From contig DASYXY010000087.1 in the NCBI GenBank assembly GCA_035934385.1, positions 1 to 64,000 on the forward strand: a stretch of DNA of 64,000 nucleotides, read 5' to 3'. This stretch comes from CF-118 sp035934385 (GTDB taxonomy: Bacteria; Chloroflexota; Dormibacteria; Dormibacterales; Dormibacteraceae). This document shows, one piece after another, positions 7,669 to 16,080 of the stretch. The notes beneath the pieces were generated by a model, which saw only the letters and a list, made by a program, of their open reading frames with translations, was not told the DNA's origin and did no database searches. How positions within the stretch are numbered: the stretch's first letter is position 1; each line of letters starts with the position of its first letter. Both the position numbers and the translations under genes were made by a program.

Positions 7669-8498
7669 ACCTCGTACTTGGTGGGCACGTAGTGCTGCGT
7701 TGAGCGCGGGGGCCGCACGTACTTGCGCTTCTGCCGTGGCGGCAGCTTGATCTCCGACTGAGGCACCGACTTGTACGGGATCAGCGACAGAAAATGGCTG
7801 ATCAGGTTGAGATGCGCGGAGCGCTTGTTGTCGGTCTCGACGACATGCCACGGCGCCTCTTTGATGTCGCAGACGGCAAACATCTGGTCTTTCGCTTCCG
7901 AGTAGTCGACCCAGCGGGCACGCGCCTGCACGTCCATGGGGCTGAGCTTCCAGCGCTTGGTCGGGTCGTTGATCCGCGCCTTGAACCGGAGCTCCTGCTC
8001 CTCGTCGCTGACTGACAGCCAGTACTTGATGAGGACGATCCCCGAGCGCACCAGCATCCGCTCGAACTGCGGACACGCGCGCATGAACTCGTCGTACTCC
8101 TCATCGGTGCAGAAGCCCATCACTCGCTCGACGCCGGCGCGGTTGTACCAGCTGCGGTCGAATAGGACCATCTCGCCGGCTGCCGGGAGGTGCTGGATGT
8201 AGCGCTGGAAGTACCACTGCGTGCGCTCGCGCTCGGTCGGTGCCGGCAAGGCCACCACCCGCACGAAGCGCGGATTGAGCAGCGCCGTCATCCGTTTGAT
8301 GACACCGCCCTTGCCCGCCGTGTCCCGGCCCTCGAAGATGACGACAACGCGCAGTCCGCGGTGGCGGATCCACTCCTCGAGCTGCAGCAGCTCGACCTGC
8401 AGCCGGCGAAGCTCCTTGATGTACCCCTTCTTGCCCAGCTCGTGGACCTTCGTGGCCCTGTCTTGTTTCTTGCCCTTCTTCTCGGTGTCGCTTGCCAT
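7662..8498 (-). CDS. ppk2: Polyphosphate kinase 2 (PPK2 family)
   Basis: A 278-residue one-domain PPK2, which moves phosphate between polyphosphate and nucleoside diphosphates or monophosphates. The Walker A motif is FEGRDTAGKGGVIKR. The lid and Walker B region is FDRSWYNRAGVERVMGFC. Its size is normal for one-domain PPK2 enzymes. The basic N-terminus (KKGKKQDRATK) is common in the family. Whether it favours ADP, GDP or AMP cannot be told. It sits 4 bases downstream of the MBL-rhodanese gene, suggesting one transcript. Confidence 0.93.
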   Translation of the reverse strand: MASDTEKKGKKQDRATKVHELGKKGYIKELRRLQVELLQLEEWIRHRGLRVVVIFEGRDTAGKGGVIKRMTALLNPRFVRVVALPAPTERERTQWYFQRYIQHLPAAGEMVLFDRSWYNRAGVERVMGFCTDEEYDEFMRACPQFERMLVRSGIVLIKYWLSVSDEEQELRFKARINDPTKRWKLSPMDVQARARWVDYSEAKDQMFAVCDIKEAPWHVVETDNKRSAHLNLISHFLSLIPYKSVPQSEIKLPPRQKRKYVRPPRSTQHYVPTKYEVG

Positions 8499-8502
8499 CG
8501 CG

Positions 8503-9858
8503 TCAGTGCGGGATTGTCTCAGCCAGATGGAGGCGCGTCACCCAGTCCTCATACGGCGCATTGACATGGATGATCTTCGTGAACCCCGCCTGCTCGAGCA
8601 GGCTCGCTGCGATTCCCGCCCGGTACCCCACCCCGCAGTGCACCGCCACGGGAGCGTCCTTTGGGATGTCGTGCGCGTGGTGCGGAACGTCGGGCACGTA
8701 CATGTGGACGGCACCTGGGACGTGTCCGGAGCCCCACTCATGATCGTCGCGAGCGTCGACCACGGTGATCTCCTCACCGCTGAGGATCCACTTGCCCATG
8801 TCCTCGATGGTCGCGGTCTCGAACTCCGACAGCGGCCGGCCCGACGCTTCCCACGCCTCCATCCCGCCGTCGAGCGCGCCGGCGATGTTGTCGAAGCCGA
8901 TGCGATGGAGCTGGGTCTGCGCGTCTCTCTGCAGCTGGTCGGAGCCGCCGACGATGACGATCGGTCGCGTGCGCGCGATCAACCAACCGACCCACGCGCT
9001 GAACGCCTCGCCGGGCAAGAGGCTCACCGAGTAGCTACCCGGGATGTGTCCGCGGTCGTAGTCGCGGCCGCGCCGGATGTCGACGACCGCCGCGCCTTTG
9101 TCCTTGAGTGCGGCGACATCGTCCGCCTTCAGCTTGCTTGGCGGCGCGGGGTGGCGGCCGAGCAGCGGCGCGCCCATGCGGTTAACAGCCGCCATGTCCT
9201 TGTAGTAGTCGGGGTAGCGGTGCTGGTCGAGGATCCGCGCGAGAAACTGGATGACCTCGGTGGTCGTGAAGTAGGGATTGGTCTTGCGTTCGCGGCCGAG
9301 CGTGGTCTCGTGGCCGGCCCCGCCGCTGATGCCGCAGAACGATCCGCTGCCGTGGGTCGGATAGACAGCCACCTCGTCGGGCAGTCCTCGCAGCCGCACC
9401 TGGAGCGTGCGGAGGGATTCGAGACCGAGATGCCCGGCCATGTGCGGACCGAACAGGTCGGTGCGCGCGGTGCCCCCGACCATCACCGCTCCGCCGCTGA
9501 ACAGCGCCTGCGGTGTGCCGTTCTCGAGCAGGACGTACGCCTTGTGGTCAGGGGTGTGCCCAGGCGTGTGCATCGCGCGGATCGTCGCGCCGCCGAGCGT
9601 CACCTCTTCGTCAGGCTTCAGCTGGTCGATGCTCGTGCCGGCGAGGGCTTTCAGCTCGCGCGCGCCGGAGACGAAGTCGTTGTGGGTGTGGGTGTCCAGC
9701 GCACGAACGACGTGGAGGCCGAGCTTCTCCGCATGGGCCAGGTACTGGTCGACGTCCCTCACGGGGTCGATGACGACCGCCTGCTTCGTGTCCGGGTCCG
9801 CCACCACGAAGCTGGCGTTGCCCAGCTCCTTCGCCTCGAAGTGCTGAACGGTGAACAT
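8503..9858 (-). CDS. MBL-fold hydrolase fused to two rhodanese domains
   Basis: A 451-residue fusion resembling persulfide dioxygenase/rhodanese proteins of sulfur metabolism. Residues of about 1-240 form a metallo-beta-lactamase domain with ligand motif THTHNDFVSG and later HTPGHTPDH. The first rhodanese domain (about 255-345) has GGSDQ where the active loop should be and lacks cysteine, so it is probably structural. The second (about 355-445) carries AVHCGVGYRAG with the catalytic cysteine. Sulfane-sulfur or thioester handling is likely; the exact substrate is unproven. Confidence 0.85.
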   Translation of the reverse strand: MFTVQHFEAKELGNASFVVADPDTKQAVVIDPVRDVDQYLAHAEKLGLHVVRALDTHTHNDFVSGARELKALAGTSIDQLKPDEEVTLGGATIRAMHTPGHTPDHKAYVLLENGTPQALFSGGAVMVGGTARTDLFGPHMAGHLGLESLRTLQVRLRGLPDEVAVYPTHGSGSFCGISGGAGHETTLGRERKTNPYFTTTEVIQFLARILDQHRYPDYYKDMAAVNRMGAPLLGRHPAPPSKLKADDVAALKDKGAAVVDIRRGRDYDRGHIPGSYSVSLLPGEAFSAWVGWLIARTRPIVIVGGSDQLQRDAQTQLHRIGFDNIAGALDGGMEAWEASGRPLSEFETATIEDMGKWILSGEEITVVDARDDHEWGSGHVPGAVHMYVPDVPHHAHDIPKDAPVAVHCGVGYRAGIAASLLEQAGFTKIIHVNAPYEDWVTRLHLAETIPH

Positions 9859-9868
9859 ACGGACTAAA

Positions 9869-10261
9869 TCATGCCCGGGAACGGGTGCGCTGCGCGACGT
9901 CCATGATCACGACCGCGAGCGGGACGAGGATCCAGAGCTGGCGAAACGTGTACCGGCGAATGAGCTCCGGGTGCTCGATCTCGTTGGCGGCCTCCTGCCT
10001 GGCCGTGCCGCTGCGGGCGAGGTCGATTGCGTGGATCAGGAGGGGAACGTAGTTGAGCGCGATCCAGAGCAGCCCTAGGCCGAGCAGCAGCTCCCAGGCG
10101 ACGCCGCTGCGCCGGCCGGCGGACACGGACAGGGCACCGAGGATCAGGCAGCCGGCGACGCCAACGCCGAACTCGATGACTATGAAGCGCTTGCCGTGGA
10201 CCGCCATGTCGAGCGCCGCCAGCCTGCGCACGTCAAGCGCCACCGAGCCCACGGCATGCAA
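9869..10261 (-). CDS. Small integral membrane protein, unknown
   Basis: 130 residues from the ATG at 10261, or 112 from the ATG at 10207. About three hydrophobic segments are visible (IVIEFGVGVAGCLILGAL, a LLLGLGLLWIALNYVPLLI-like stretch, and LWILVPLAVVIM). No catalytic motif is recognised. The gene is divergent from the VOC gene. The shorter start leaves 67 bases for a promoter and is the more plausible. Confidence 0.55.
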   Translation of the reverse strand: MHAVGSVALDVRRLAALDMAVHGKRFIVIEFGVGVAGCLILGALSVSAGRRSGVAWELLLGLGLLWIALNYVPLLIHAIDLARSGTARQEAANEIEHPELIRRYTFRQLWILVPLAVVIMDVAQRTRSRA

Positions 10262-10274
10262 GATTAGTTCTGCG

Positions 10275-10682
10275 GTGCCAAGACTTGACGCGATTGGAAT
10301 CGTGGTCGGTGACCTGGCTCGGGCGGTGAAGTTCTATCGGCTGCTCGGGGCGCCTTTCGAGGCCGGCGCGGAGGCCTCGGAGCACGGGCACGCGGAAGCA
10401 AACCTCGACGGCGGCATGCGACTGATGTTCGATACGGAAGAAGGAATGCTTGCGTTCGACCCGTCCTGGAAGCGCGCGTCGTCCGGATCGCCAGGCGCCA
10501 GCCTGGCGTTCAGGTGCGACAGCCCAACGGCGGTCGACGATCTCTACGCCAGGGCGCTCTCTGCCGGCGGCCACGCGCACAAGCCCCCTTGGGACGCTTT
10601 TTGGGGCCAGCGCTACGCACAGCTGCGCGATCCCGACGGCAACGCCGTCGATCTATACGCGAACCTGCCTAGCCAAAGCTGA
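10275..10682 (+). CDS. VOC-family (glyoxalase/bleomycin-resistance fold) protein
   Basis: A 135-residue protein from a GTG at 10275. It shows the paired beta-alpha-beta-beta-beta pattern: LDAIGIVVGDLARAVKFYRL at the N-terminus and AQLRDPDGNAVDLYANL at the C-terminus. The final DPDGN motif is diagnostic of the superfamily. The reaction is unknown. Its 3' end overlaps the convergent frdD by 14 bases. Confidence 0.8.
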   Translation: MPRLDAIGIVVGDLARAVKFYRLLGAPFEAGAEASEHGHAEANLDGGMRLMFDTEEGMLAFDPSWKRASSGSPGASLAFRCDSPTAVDDLYARALSAGGHAHKPPWDAFWGQRYAQLRDPDGNAVDLYANLPSQS

Positions 10683-11058
10683 TCGGCACGGTCGTCAGCA
10701 GGATGTAGATCGTCACCAGCGTGACGACGACCGCTCCGCCATAGAAGACGACCTGCACCGGCACGCCACGCGCCGCCGGCACGCCCAGGTCGACCAGCAG
10801 GTAGCGAAGCCTGTGGGCGAAGTGAAAGAACGGAAGAGCGATCAGCACCAGCAGATAGAGCTTCACGAGCGGATTGCCGAGGACGTTCACCCACGTGTCG
10901 TAGTGGCGGTCGACCACAGGCACGACGCCAAGCGGCCCGAGGATGCCCTGAACCACGATGTGTACGGGCAGCAGCAAGGCAGCGGTCACGCCGCCAGCGC
11001 CAAACATGATCCACCAGAACATGTGCGCAATGGCGGGCCGGCGCTCGTGCTCTGTCAC
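10669..11058 (-). CDS. frdD: Fumarate reductase membrane subunit D
   Basis: A 129-residue membrane anchor of the fumarate reductase complex, with three transmembrane helices. MFWWIMFGAGGVTAALLLPV corresponds to the FWGLFGAGG region of E. coli FrdD. The LPFFHFAHRLRYLLVDLG segment carries the conserved HR pair. The GTG start at 11058 overlaps the frdC stop as GTGA. It binds quinone with FrdC. Confidence 0.88.
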   Translation of the reverse strand: MTEHERRPAIAHMFWWIMFGAGGVTAALLLPVHIVVQGILGPLGVVPVVDRHYDTWVNVLGNPLVKLYLLVLIALPFFHFAHRLRYLLVDLGVPAARGVPVQVVFYGGAVVVTLVTIYILLTTVPISFG

Positions 11059-11447
11059 GTTCGGGCGAAATAGATGAGCACGAAGCCGATCACCACCGAC
11101 ACAGCCGCCCACAACCCGAAGTTGGCGAGCACGATGACGCGGGACGGCACCTGCCGGTCGACAACGTTGAAGTGCAAGACCGTCCCGGCGAGGTTCAGGA
11201 ACGTGTACGAGTGGTACAGCGCAAAGAGCAGGACGATAACGCTGAAGATCACAAACCCGAGCGAGCTGTGCGGGTAGTAGCGGGCGGGGCCATCCTGCGC
11301 GCGCCGGATCTCAACTAGGAGCCACAGCAACCACAACGCAAGCGGCAGCGAGGTGAACTCGCGAACCATGTACCAGAAGTAGTGCCATCTGCGCGTCCAC
11401 CACCCACGCGGCATGACCCAGTTGTATTCACGCGTGGCTGTGCTCAT
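11055..11447 (-). CDS. frdC: Fumarate reductase membrane subunit C
   Basis: A 130-residue membrane anchor, the same length as E. coli FrdC. The N-terminus has the typical WWTRRWHYFWYMVREFTSLP arrangement before the first helix. Three helices follow, with a HSYTFLNLAGTVLHF region in the second. It overlaps frdB by four bases. With FrdD it anchors the FrdAB catalytic pair and exchanges electrons with the quinone pool. Confidence 0.88.
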   Translation of the reverse strand: MSTATREYNWVMPRGWWTRRWHYFWYMVREFTSLPLALWLLWLLVEIRRAQDGPARYYPHSSLGFVIFSVIVLLFALYHSYTFLNLAGTVLHFNVVDRQVPSRVIVLANFGLWAAVSVVIGFVLIYFART

Positions 11448-12187
11448 TCGCGGTTTCCGTAGGGGAGGACGAGCCGCAGCGTGGTGTCGAACTTCGTCTG
11501 CTGGATCGCCTTGGCGGGGTCGACGCCTTTAGGGCATACGACCGAGCACTCGCCGACGAAGCTGCACTCCCAGACGCCCTCGGCGTCGGCGACCACGTCC
11601 TGGCGCTGCTTCACGCCTTCATCGCGCGAGTCGATGTTGTAGCGCCGCGCGAGCGCGGTGGCGGCCGGGCCGAGGAACTTGTCGTTCAGTCCGTAGACCG
11701 GGCAGGCCGCGTAGCAAAGCATGCAGTTGATGCACTGGCTGAACTGGCGGAACTCGTCGATCTGCGCTGTCGTCTGCACGAACGGGCCGCCGCCGAGCGG
11801 CACGCTTTGCTTGCGGATAATCCATGGCTTGACGGACTTCAGCTTGTGCATGAAGTCCTCCATGTCGATCACAAGATCGCGCACAACGGGGAAGTTGTTC
11901 AGGGGCCCGACCGTGATCGGCTTCGGCCAGTAGTCGCGCAGGAACGCGCTGCAAGTGAGCTTCGGAACGCCGTCGACCATCATGCCGCAGCTGCCGCAGA
12001 TGCCCATGCGACACGACCAGCGATAGCTGAGCGAACCGTCGACATGTCCCTTGATGTAGTTGAGGGCGTCGAGGACGACCATGCTCTCGTCCGTGAATGG
12101 GATCTCGTACGACTGCACCCGCGGCTTCTCGTCCTTCGCCGGGTCGAAGCGGGAGGCGTTGATGGTGATGCGTTTGCTCGCAGTCAT
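11444..12187 (-). CDS. frdB: Fumarate reductase/succinate dehydrogenase iron-sulfur subunit
   Basis: A 247-residue electron-transfer subunit. The [2Fe-2S] cluster ligands are Cys59, Cys64, Cys67 and Cys79 in CRMGICGSCGMMVDG and the following LTC. The C-terminal ferredoxin-like half carries CINCMLCYAACP and ECSVVCPKGVDP for the [4Fe-4S] and [3Fe-4S] clusters. It lies between frdA (2-base gap) and frdC (4-base overlap). Confidence 0.95.
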   Translation of the reverse strand: MTASKRITINASRFDPAKDEKPRVQSYEIPFTDESMVVLDALNYIKGHVDGSLSYRWSCRMGICGSCGMMVDGVPKLTCSAFLRDYWPKPITVGPLNNFPVVRDLVIDMEDFMHKLKSVKPWIIRKQSVPLGGGPFVQTTAQIDEFRQFSQCINCMLCYAACPVYGLNDKFLGPAATALARRYNIDSRDEGVKQRQDVVADAEGVWECSFVGECSVVCPKGVDPAKAIQQTKFDTTLRLVLPYGNRE

Positions 12188-12189
12188 TT

Positions 12190-13902
12190 CTAGTAAGACC
12201 TTGCCTTCGGTTCGAATTTGCCGAGATGGACGTCGTGGTATTCGAGCTTCGGCGCGGCGCCCTCGACGTGGTACGCGACTGTATGTTTCAAATACTTCTC
12301 GTCGTTCCGCTCGGGGAAGTCACGCCTTGCATGCGCGCCGCGCGACTCTTCGCGCGCCAGCGCCGAGTGCGCCACGGCGACTGCGCAGTCGAGCATGAAA
12401 TCAAGCTCGAGCGCGGCGGTCAACTCGGTGTTGAACGTGCGGCTCGAGTCGTCGACCTTGATGCGCTCGAAGCGCTCGCGGAATCCGTCGAGCCGATGCG
12501 TCAGCTCGGTGAGACTCTCTTTGGTGCGGAACACGCCGGCCCCCTGGTCCATGGAGTGCTGCATGTCCTCGCGGATCTCGGCGATGCGCTCATCGCCTGT
12601 TTTTTTGTCCAGGAAGCTCGACTCGACGCGCCTGGTCTCGTCTTTGAGCATCGCGTCGATAGGATTGGCGCCCGCGGCCGGGAGCGAGCCCATCTGCTCG
12701 GCGGCGGCGCGTCCGGCAGCCGCACCGAACACCAGGCACTCCGGCAAGGAGTTCGAGCCAAGGCGGTTGGCGCCGTTGAGGCCCACGTTGGCGCACTCGC
12801 CGGCGGCGAAGAGGCCCTTCATCGGCGTGGCGCCGGAGATGTCCGCGTCGATGCCTCCCATCTCGTAGTGCTGCACGGGCCGGACCGGGATCGGGTCCTT
12901 GACGATGTCGATGCCGACGTACTCGCGGCCCAGCTCGCGCATGAACGGAAGCTTGCGGTCGATGACGTCTTCGCCGAGGTGGCGCACGTCGAGGTGCATG
13001 TACTTGCCGTGAGGACCTTCGAAGCCCCTACCTTCCTCGAACTCAGTAGTCATCGCCCTGCTGATGATGTCGCGCGGCCCGAGCTCCATCCTCGTGGGCA
13101 CGTAGCGCTTGAGGAACCTCTCGCCCTCGTTGTTGTAAAGATAGCCGCCCTCGCCGCGCACAGCCTCCGTGATCAGGATCCCGGTGAAAGGCAGGCCTGT
13201 CGGATGGAACTGGACCATCTCCATGTCCTTGAGGCCGACCCCGGCGCGGTAGGCGAGCGCCATGCCATCGCCGGTGCAGATGTTGCCGTTGGTGGTGAAG
13301 GCATAGATTCGGCCGAGGCCGCCCGTCGCCAGGATTGTGGCCTTGGCGGTGATGGCGTCGATGCGACCGCTGCGCATGTCGATGGCGACCACGCCCACGC
13401 AGCGCGAGTCCTCAACCAGCAACTTGGTCACGAAAGCCTCGTCGTGACGGTGGATCGAGTCGTACTTGAGGCTGGTCTGAAAAACCGTGTGCAGCATGTG
13501 AAAGCCAGACTTGTCGGCGGCGAAAACAGTTCGCCACGTGGTCATGCCGCCAAATGGCCTGACCGCAATGGTGCCGTCCGCGTTTCGGCTCCACGGGCAG
13601 CCCCAGTGCTCCATCTGCACGATCTCCAGCGGCGCCTCCCGGACAAAGGTCTCGACGACGTCCTGGTCGGCGAGGTAGTCAGAGCCCTTGATGGTGTCGA
13701 ACGCATGGGTGTCGAAGCTGTCGTTGGCGGCCATCACCGCGGCGGCGCCGCCCTCGGCGGACACCGTGTGGCTGCGCATCGGGTAGACCTTGGAGACCAT
13801 CCCTATCTTCAGGCGTGGGTTGGTCTCGGCCACGGCTATGGCTGCCCTGATGCCGGCGAGCCCGCCGCCGACTATCAGGACGTCGTAGCTTGTTGGGTCC
13901 AC
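12190..13902 (-). CDS. frdA: Fumarate reductase/succinate dehydrogenase flavoprotein subunit
   Basis: A 570-residue FAD subunit starting at a GTG. The dinucleotide-binding VLIVGGGLAGIRAA is at the N-terminus. RSHTVSAEGGAA supplies His45, the likely covalent FAD attachment as in E. coli FrdA. The GECANVGLNGANRLGSNS segment and the HPTGLPFTGI active-site stretch are conserved. It heads the frdABCD operon. The four-subunit, two-anchor layout follows FrdABCD of E. coli and mycobacteria. Either direction, succinate oxidation or fumarate reduction, is possible in vivo. Confidence 0.94.
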   Translation of the reverse strand: MDPTSYDVLIVGGGLAGIRAAIAVAETNPRLKIGMVSKVYPMRSHTVSAEGGAAAVMAANDSFDTHAFDTIKGSDYLADQDVVETFVREAPLEIVQMEHWGCPWSRNADGTIAVRPFGGMTTWRTVFAADKSGFHMLHTVFQTSLKYDSIHRHDEAFVTKLLVEDSRCVGVVAIDMRSGRIDAITAKATILATGGLGRIYAFTTNGNICTGDGMALAYRAGVGLKDMEMVQFHPTGLPFTGILITEAVRGEGGYLYNNEGERFLKRYVPTRMELGPRDIISRAMTTEFEEGRGFEGPHGKYMHLDVRHLGEDVIDRKLPFMRELGREYVGIDIVKDPIPVRPVQHYEMGGIDADISGATPMKGLFAAGECANVGLNGANRLGSNSLPECLVFGAAAGRAAAEQMGSLPAAGANPIDAMLKDETRRVESSFLDKKTGDERIAEIREDMQHSMDQGAGVFRTKESLTELTHRLDGFRERFERIKVDDSSRTFNTELTAALELDFMLDCAVAVAHSALAREESRGAHARRDFPERNDEKYLKHTVAYHVEGAAPKLEYHDVHLGKFEPKARSY

Positions 13903-13940
13903 CTGCGCCTAATGATATTTACCGGCGAGAATGGACCGCC

Positions 13941-15017
13941 GTGACCCAAACGACCCCGTTCTGGAGCCACCCGAGCCAGCACCGCGTCGGGCCGCTGCCC
14001 GACAAGGCGGACATCGTCATCGTCGGCGGCGGCATCACGGGTGTGTCCCTCCTGTACCACCTGAACAAACGACGGATGAAGGCGCTCCTGCTCGAGCGCG
14101 GCCACCTTGCGTCCGGAGCGTCTGGTCGCAACGCGGGCTTCGTCCTGGCCGGGGTCGCCGACAACTACGCAACCGCGGTGCAGACATACGGGCGGGAGCG
14201 CGCGCGAGAGATCTGGGGGTTCACGCTCGAGAACCACGACGCCGTGGCGTCGGCCTTGAAGAACGCCGACGTCGGGCACAACAGGTGCGGGACGGTGATC
14301 CTGGCAGCGTCGGACGAGGAGCGGGTCCAGCTCGAGGAGTCCGCGGAGCTGCTGACCGACGACGGATTCCAGGCGCATTTCGATGGCGACGTTCTCTACA
14401 ACCCGCGCGACGGCGAGATCAACCCGACGGCGATGGTGACCGCGCTCGCCCGAAGCGCGCCTGACGGCTCCATCCACGAGCACGTCAACGTCACCGGGTT
14501 GGTCGCGGAGACCAAGCGCGTTTTCGTGCATGTCGAGGACGAGACCGTGGAGGCGGGGACGGTGCTGCTCGCGACCAATGCCTGGACTTCCCTGCTGGCT
14601 CCGTCGGTGAAGATCTCGCCCCGACGGGCGCAGATGCTCGCCATGGCGCCAACGGAAAAGGTCGTTGCAGAGAAGCCGACCTACTCCGATTTCGGCTACC
14701 GGTACTGGCGCCAGCTGACGTCCGGCGTGCTCCTGATCGGCGGCTGGCGCAACACATCCATGGAGTCGGAGGAGACCTTCGACGACAAGCCGACCACGGC
14801 GATCCAGGAGCGGATTGAAACATTCGCGCGAGGGGAGCTCGGTGCGGACACACCGGTGACGCATCGCTGGGCGGGGACGATGGGTTTCACGGACGACGGC
14901 CTACCGATCGTCGGGCCGGTCGAAGGGATGCCGCACGTTTTCGTGTCGGCCGGCTACAACGGTCACGGCATGGGCTTCGCGTTCCTGAGCGCGAAGAAGC
15001 TGGTCGACTCACTTTAG
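13941..15017 (+). CDS. FAD-dependent amine/amino-acid oxidoreductase (DAO family)
   Basis: A 358-residue DAO-fold protein. The Rossmann motif is ADIVIVGGGITGVSLLYHL, followed by GASGRNAGFVLAGV, which resembles gamma-glutamylputrescine oxidase-type enzymes. The C-terminal GYNGHGMGFAFLSAK closes the FAD site. The GTG at 13941 leaves a 38-base AT-richer gap (aatgatattt) to the divergent frdA, a plausible shared promoter. The substrate is likely an amine or amino acid and is not fixed by sequence. Confidence 0.82.
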   Translation: MTQTTPFWSHPSQHRVGPLPDKADIVIVGGGITGVSLLYHLNKRRMKALLLERGHLASGASGRNAGFVLAGVADNYATAVQTYGRERAREIWGFTLENHDAVASALKNADVGHNRCGTVILAASDEERVQLEESAELLTDDGFQAHFDGDVLYNPRDGEINPTAMVTALARSAPDGSIHEHVNVTGLVAETKRVFVHVEDETVEAGTVLLATNAWTSLLAPSVKISPRRAQMLAMAPTEKVVAEKPTYSDFGYRYWRQLTSGVLLIGGWRNTSMESEETFDDKPTTAIQERIETFARGELGADTPVTHRWAGTMGFTDDGLPIVGPVEGMPHVFVSAGYNGHGMGFAFLSAKKLVDSL

Positions 15018-15033
15018 TCGGCAGCCCCCAACC

Positions 15034-16008
15034 CTAACCCTCCCCCTGGAGGGGGAGGGAATCACCCAAGAAGCGCAGCCAGTTCGTGCCCATGATCCCC
15101 TCGACCTCAGAAGCTCTGAACTGCTTGCGCAACTTGGTCGCGAGCTCGCCGAACTGCCTGGTGTCCTGCATCGCCGAGTGTTCGGCGTCGAAGCCCCCGT
15201 CGAGGTCCGAGCCGAGGCCGACATGTTCGGGGCCGCCGGCCGCGCGAGCGAGATGAACAGCGTGGCGGACGATGTCGTCCAGGGTCCCGTGGCCGCTCGC
15301 CCGCAGGTGGTGCTCGTAGAAGCTGATCCCCAGAATGCCGCCCCGGCGCGCGATCTCGGCGGCCGTCGCGTCGGTGATCTGCCGGTCGGCGGGCACGAGC
15401 TCGCGGGAGTTGCTGTGTGACGACATGATGGGTCCGCGCCAGAGCTCGAACGCGTCGGCGACCGCGCGGTCGGCCATGTGGCTGATGTCCAGGATGACGT
15501 TCCTGCGCCGCATCGCCTTCAGCAGCTGCACGCCGAGCTCGGTAAGGCCGCCCGGCGCGTGGGTTCCGCCGCTGTAGCGGGTTCTGCCCCACGCCGGTCC
15601 GATGATCCGAACCCCGCGGTCGACCCAGGCGCCCAGGCGAGCCGGCGACTCGACGGGGTCGGCACCCTCCATCAGAAGGACGGCGGCCAGCCGGCCGCGT
15701 CGCCAATCGCGGACATAGCGTTCGAGCTCCTCGCGATCGCGGATCAACGGCAGGTCGCAGCTGCGGTAGTAGTTCACCTCGGCCGTCGCCATGAGTCCGG
15801 CCTCGCGCGCGTTCCCGTAGACGAACTTCGTGCGCATCGAGCGGCGGGCGCGCGCGGGAGCGGTGTAAAGCGTGGCGAAGACCAGGCCAACCCCACCCCT
15901 CACCAGGCTCGACCGGCTGACCACGTAACCGAGCGCCGGCTCGCCGAGGAAGCCGCGCCCAGCCGAGATCGCGTTCCAGGCGATGTCGAGGTGGGCGTCG
16001 ACGATCAC
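15034..16008 (-). CDS. Membrane dipeptidase (peptidase M19)
   Basis: A 324-residue renal-dipeptidase family zinc enzyme, read from a GTG at 16008 because upstream codons are antisense of the MarR gene. Zinc-ligand and active-site segments are VDAHLDIAWNA, LLMEGADPVE, DISHMADRAV, IMSSHSNSRELVP and VGLGSDLDGG. It hydrolyses dipeptides, often with D-residues. The last residues, SLPLQGEG, are encoded by one arm and loop of the GC hairpin at 15038-15059, so the C-terminus may have been changed by that repeat. Confidence 0.88.
   Translation of the reverse strand: MIVDAHLDIAWNAISAGRGFLGEPALGYVVSRSSLVRGGVGLVFATLYTAPARARRSMRTKFVYGNAREAGLMATAEVNYYRSCDLPLIRDREELERYVRDWRRGRLAAVLLMEGADPVESPARLGAWVDRGVRIIGPAWGRTRYSGGTHAPGGLTELGVQLLKAMRRRNVILDISHMADRAVADAFELWRGPIMSSHSNSRELVPADRQITDATAAEIARRGGILGISFYEHHLRASGHGTLDDIVRHAVHLARAAGGPEHVGLGSDLDGGFDAEHSAMQDTRQFGELATKLRKQFRASEVEGIMGTNWLRFLGDSLPLQGEG
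15038..15059. repeat. GC-rich perfect hairpin repeat
   Basis: CCCTCCCCC (15038-15046) and GGGGGAGGG (15051-15059) form a perfect 9-bp stem with loop TGGA, preceded by CAACCCTAA. It lies between convergent gene ends and inside the dipeptidase C-terminal codons. It resembles dispersed palindromic repeats of high-GC genomes and could act in transcription termination, though there is no T-tract. Confidence 0.6.
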
Positions 16009-16030
16009 TTCCCCACCATAGGTTCTCGGG

Positions 16031-16071
16031 TTCAGCTGAATAACTTCAACCTGAATGGGGTAACATTGAAG
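16031..16071 (+). promoter_or_regulatory. Candidate MarR operator region
   Basis: Upstream of the MarR ATG there is a perfect palindrome TTCAGCTGAA (16031-16040). There is also an inverted pair CTTCAA (16044-16049) and TTGAAG (16066-16071) with centres two helical turns apart. Autoregulatory MarR sites are commonly palindromes at this place. Binding is inference. Confidence 0.4.
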
Positions 16072-16080
16072 GACTTCACT

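Noticed and set aside
12226..13944. Long forward-strand open frame opposite frdA
   Set aside because: It is antisense of a clear flavoprotein gene; high GC creates long shadow frames. The same holds for 8221-9867, 26048-28012 and 48173-49705.
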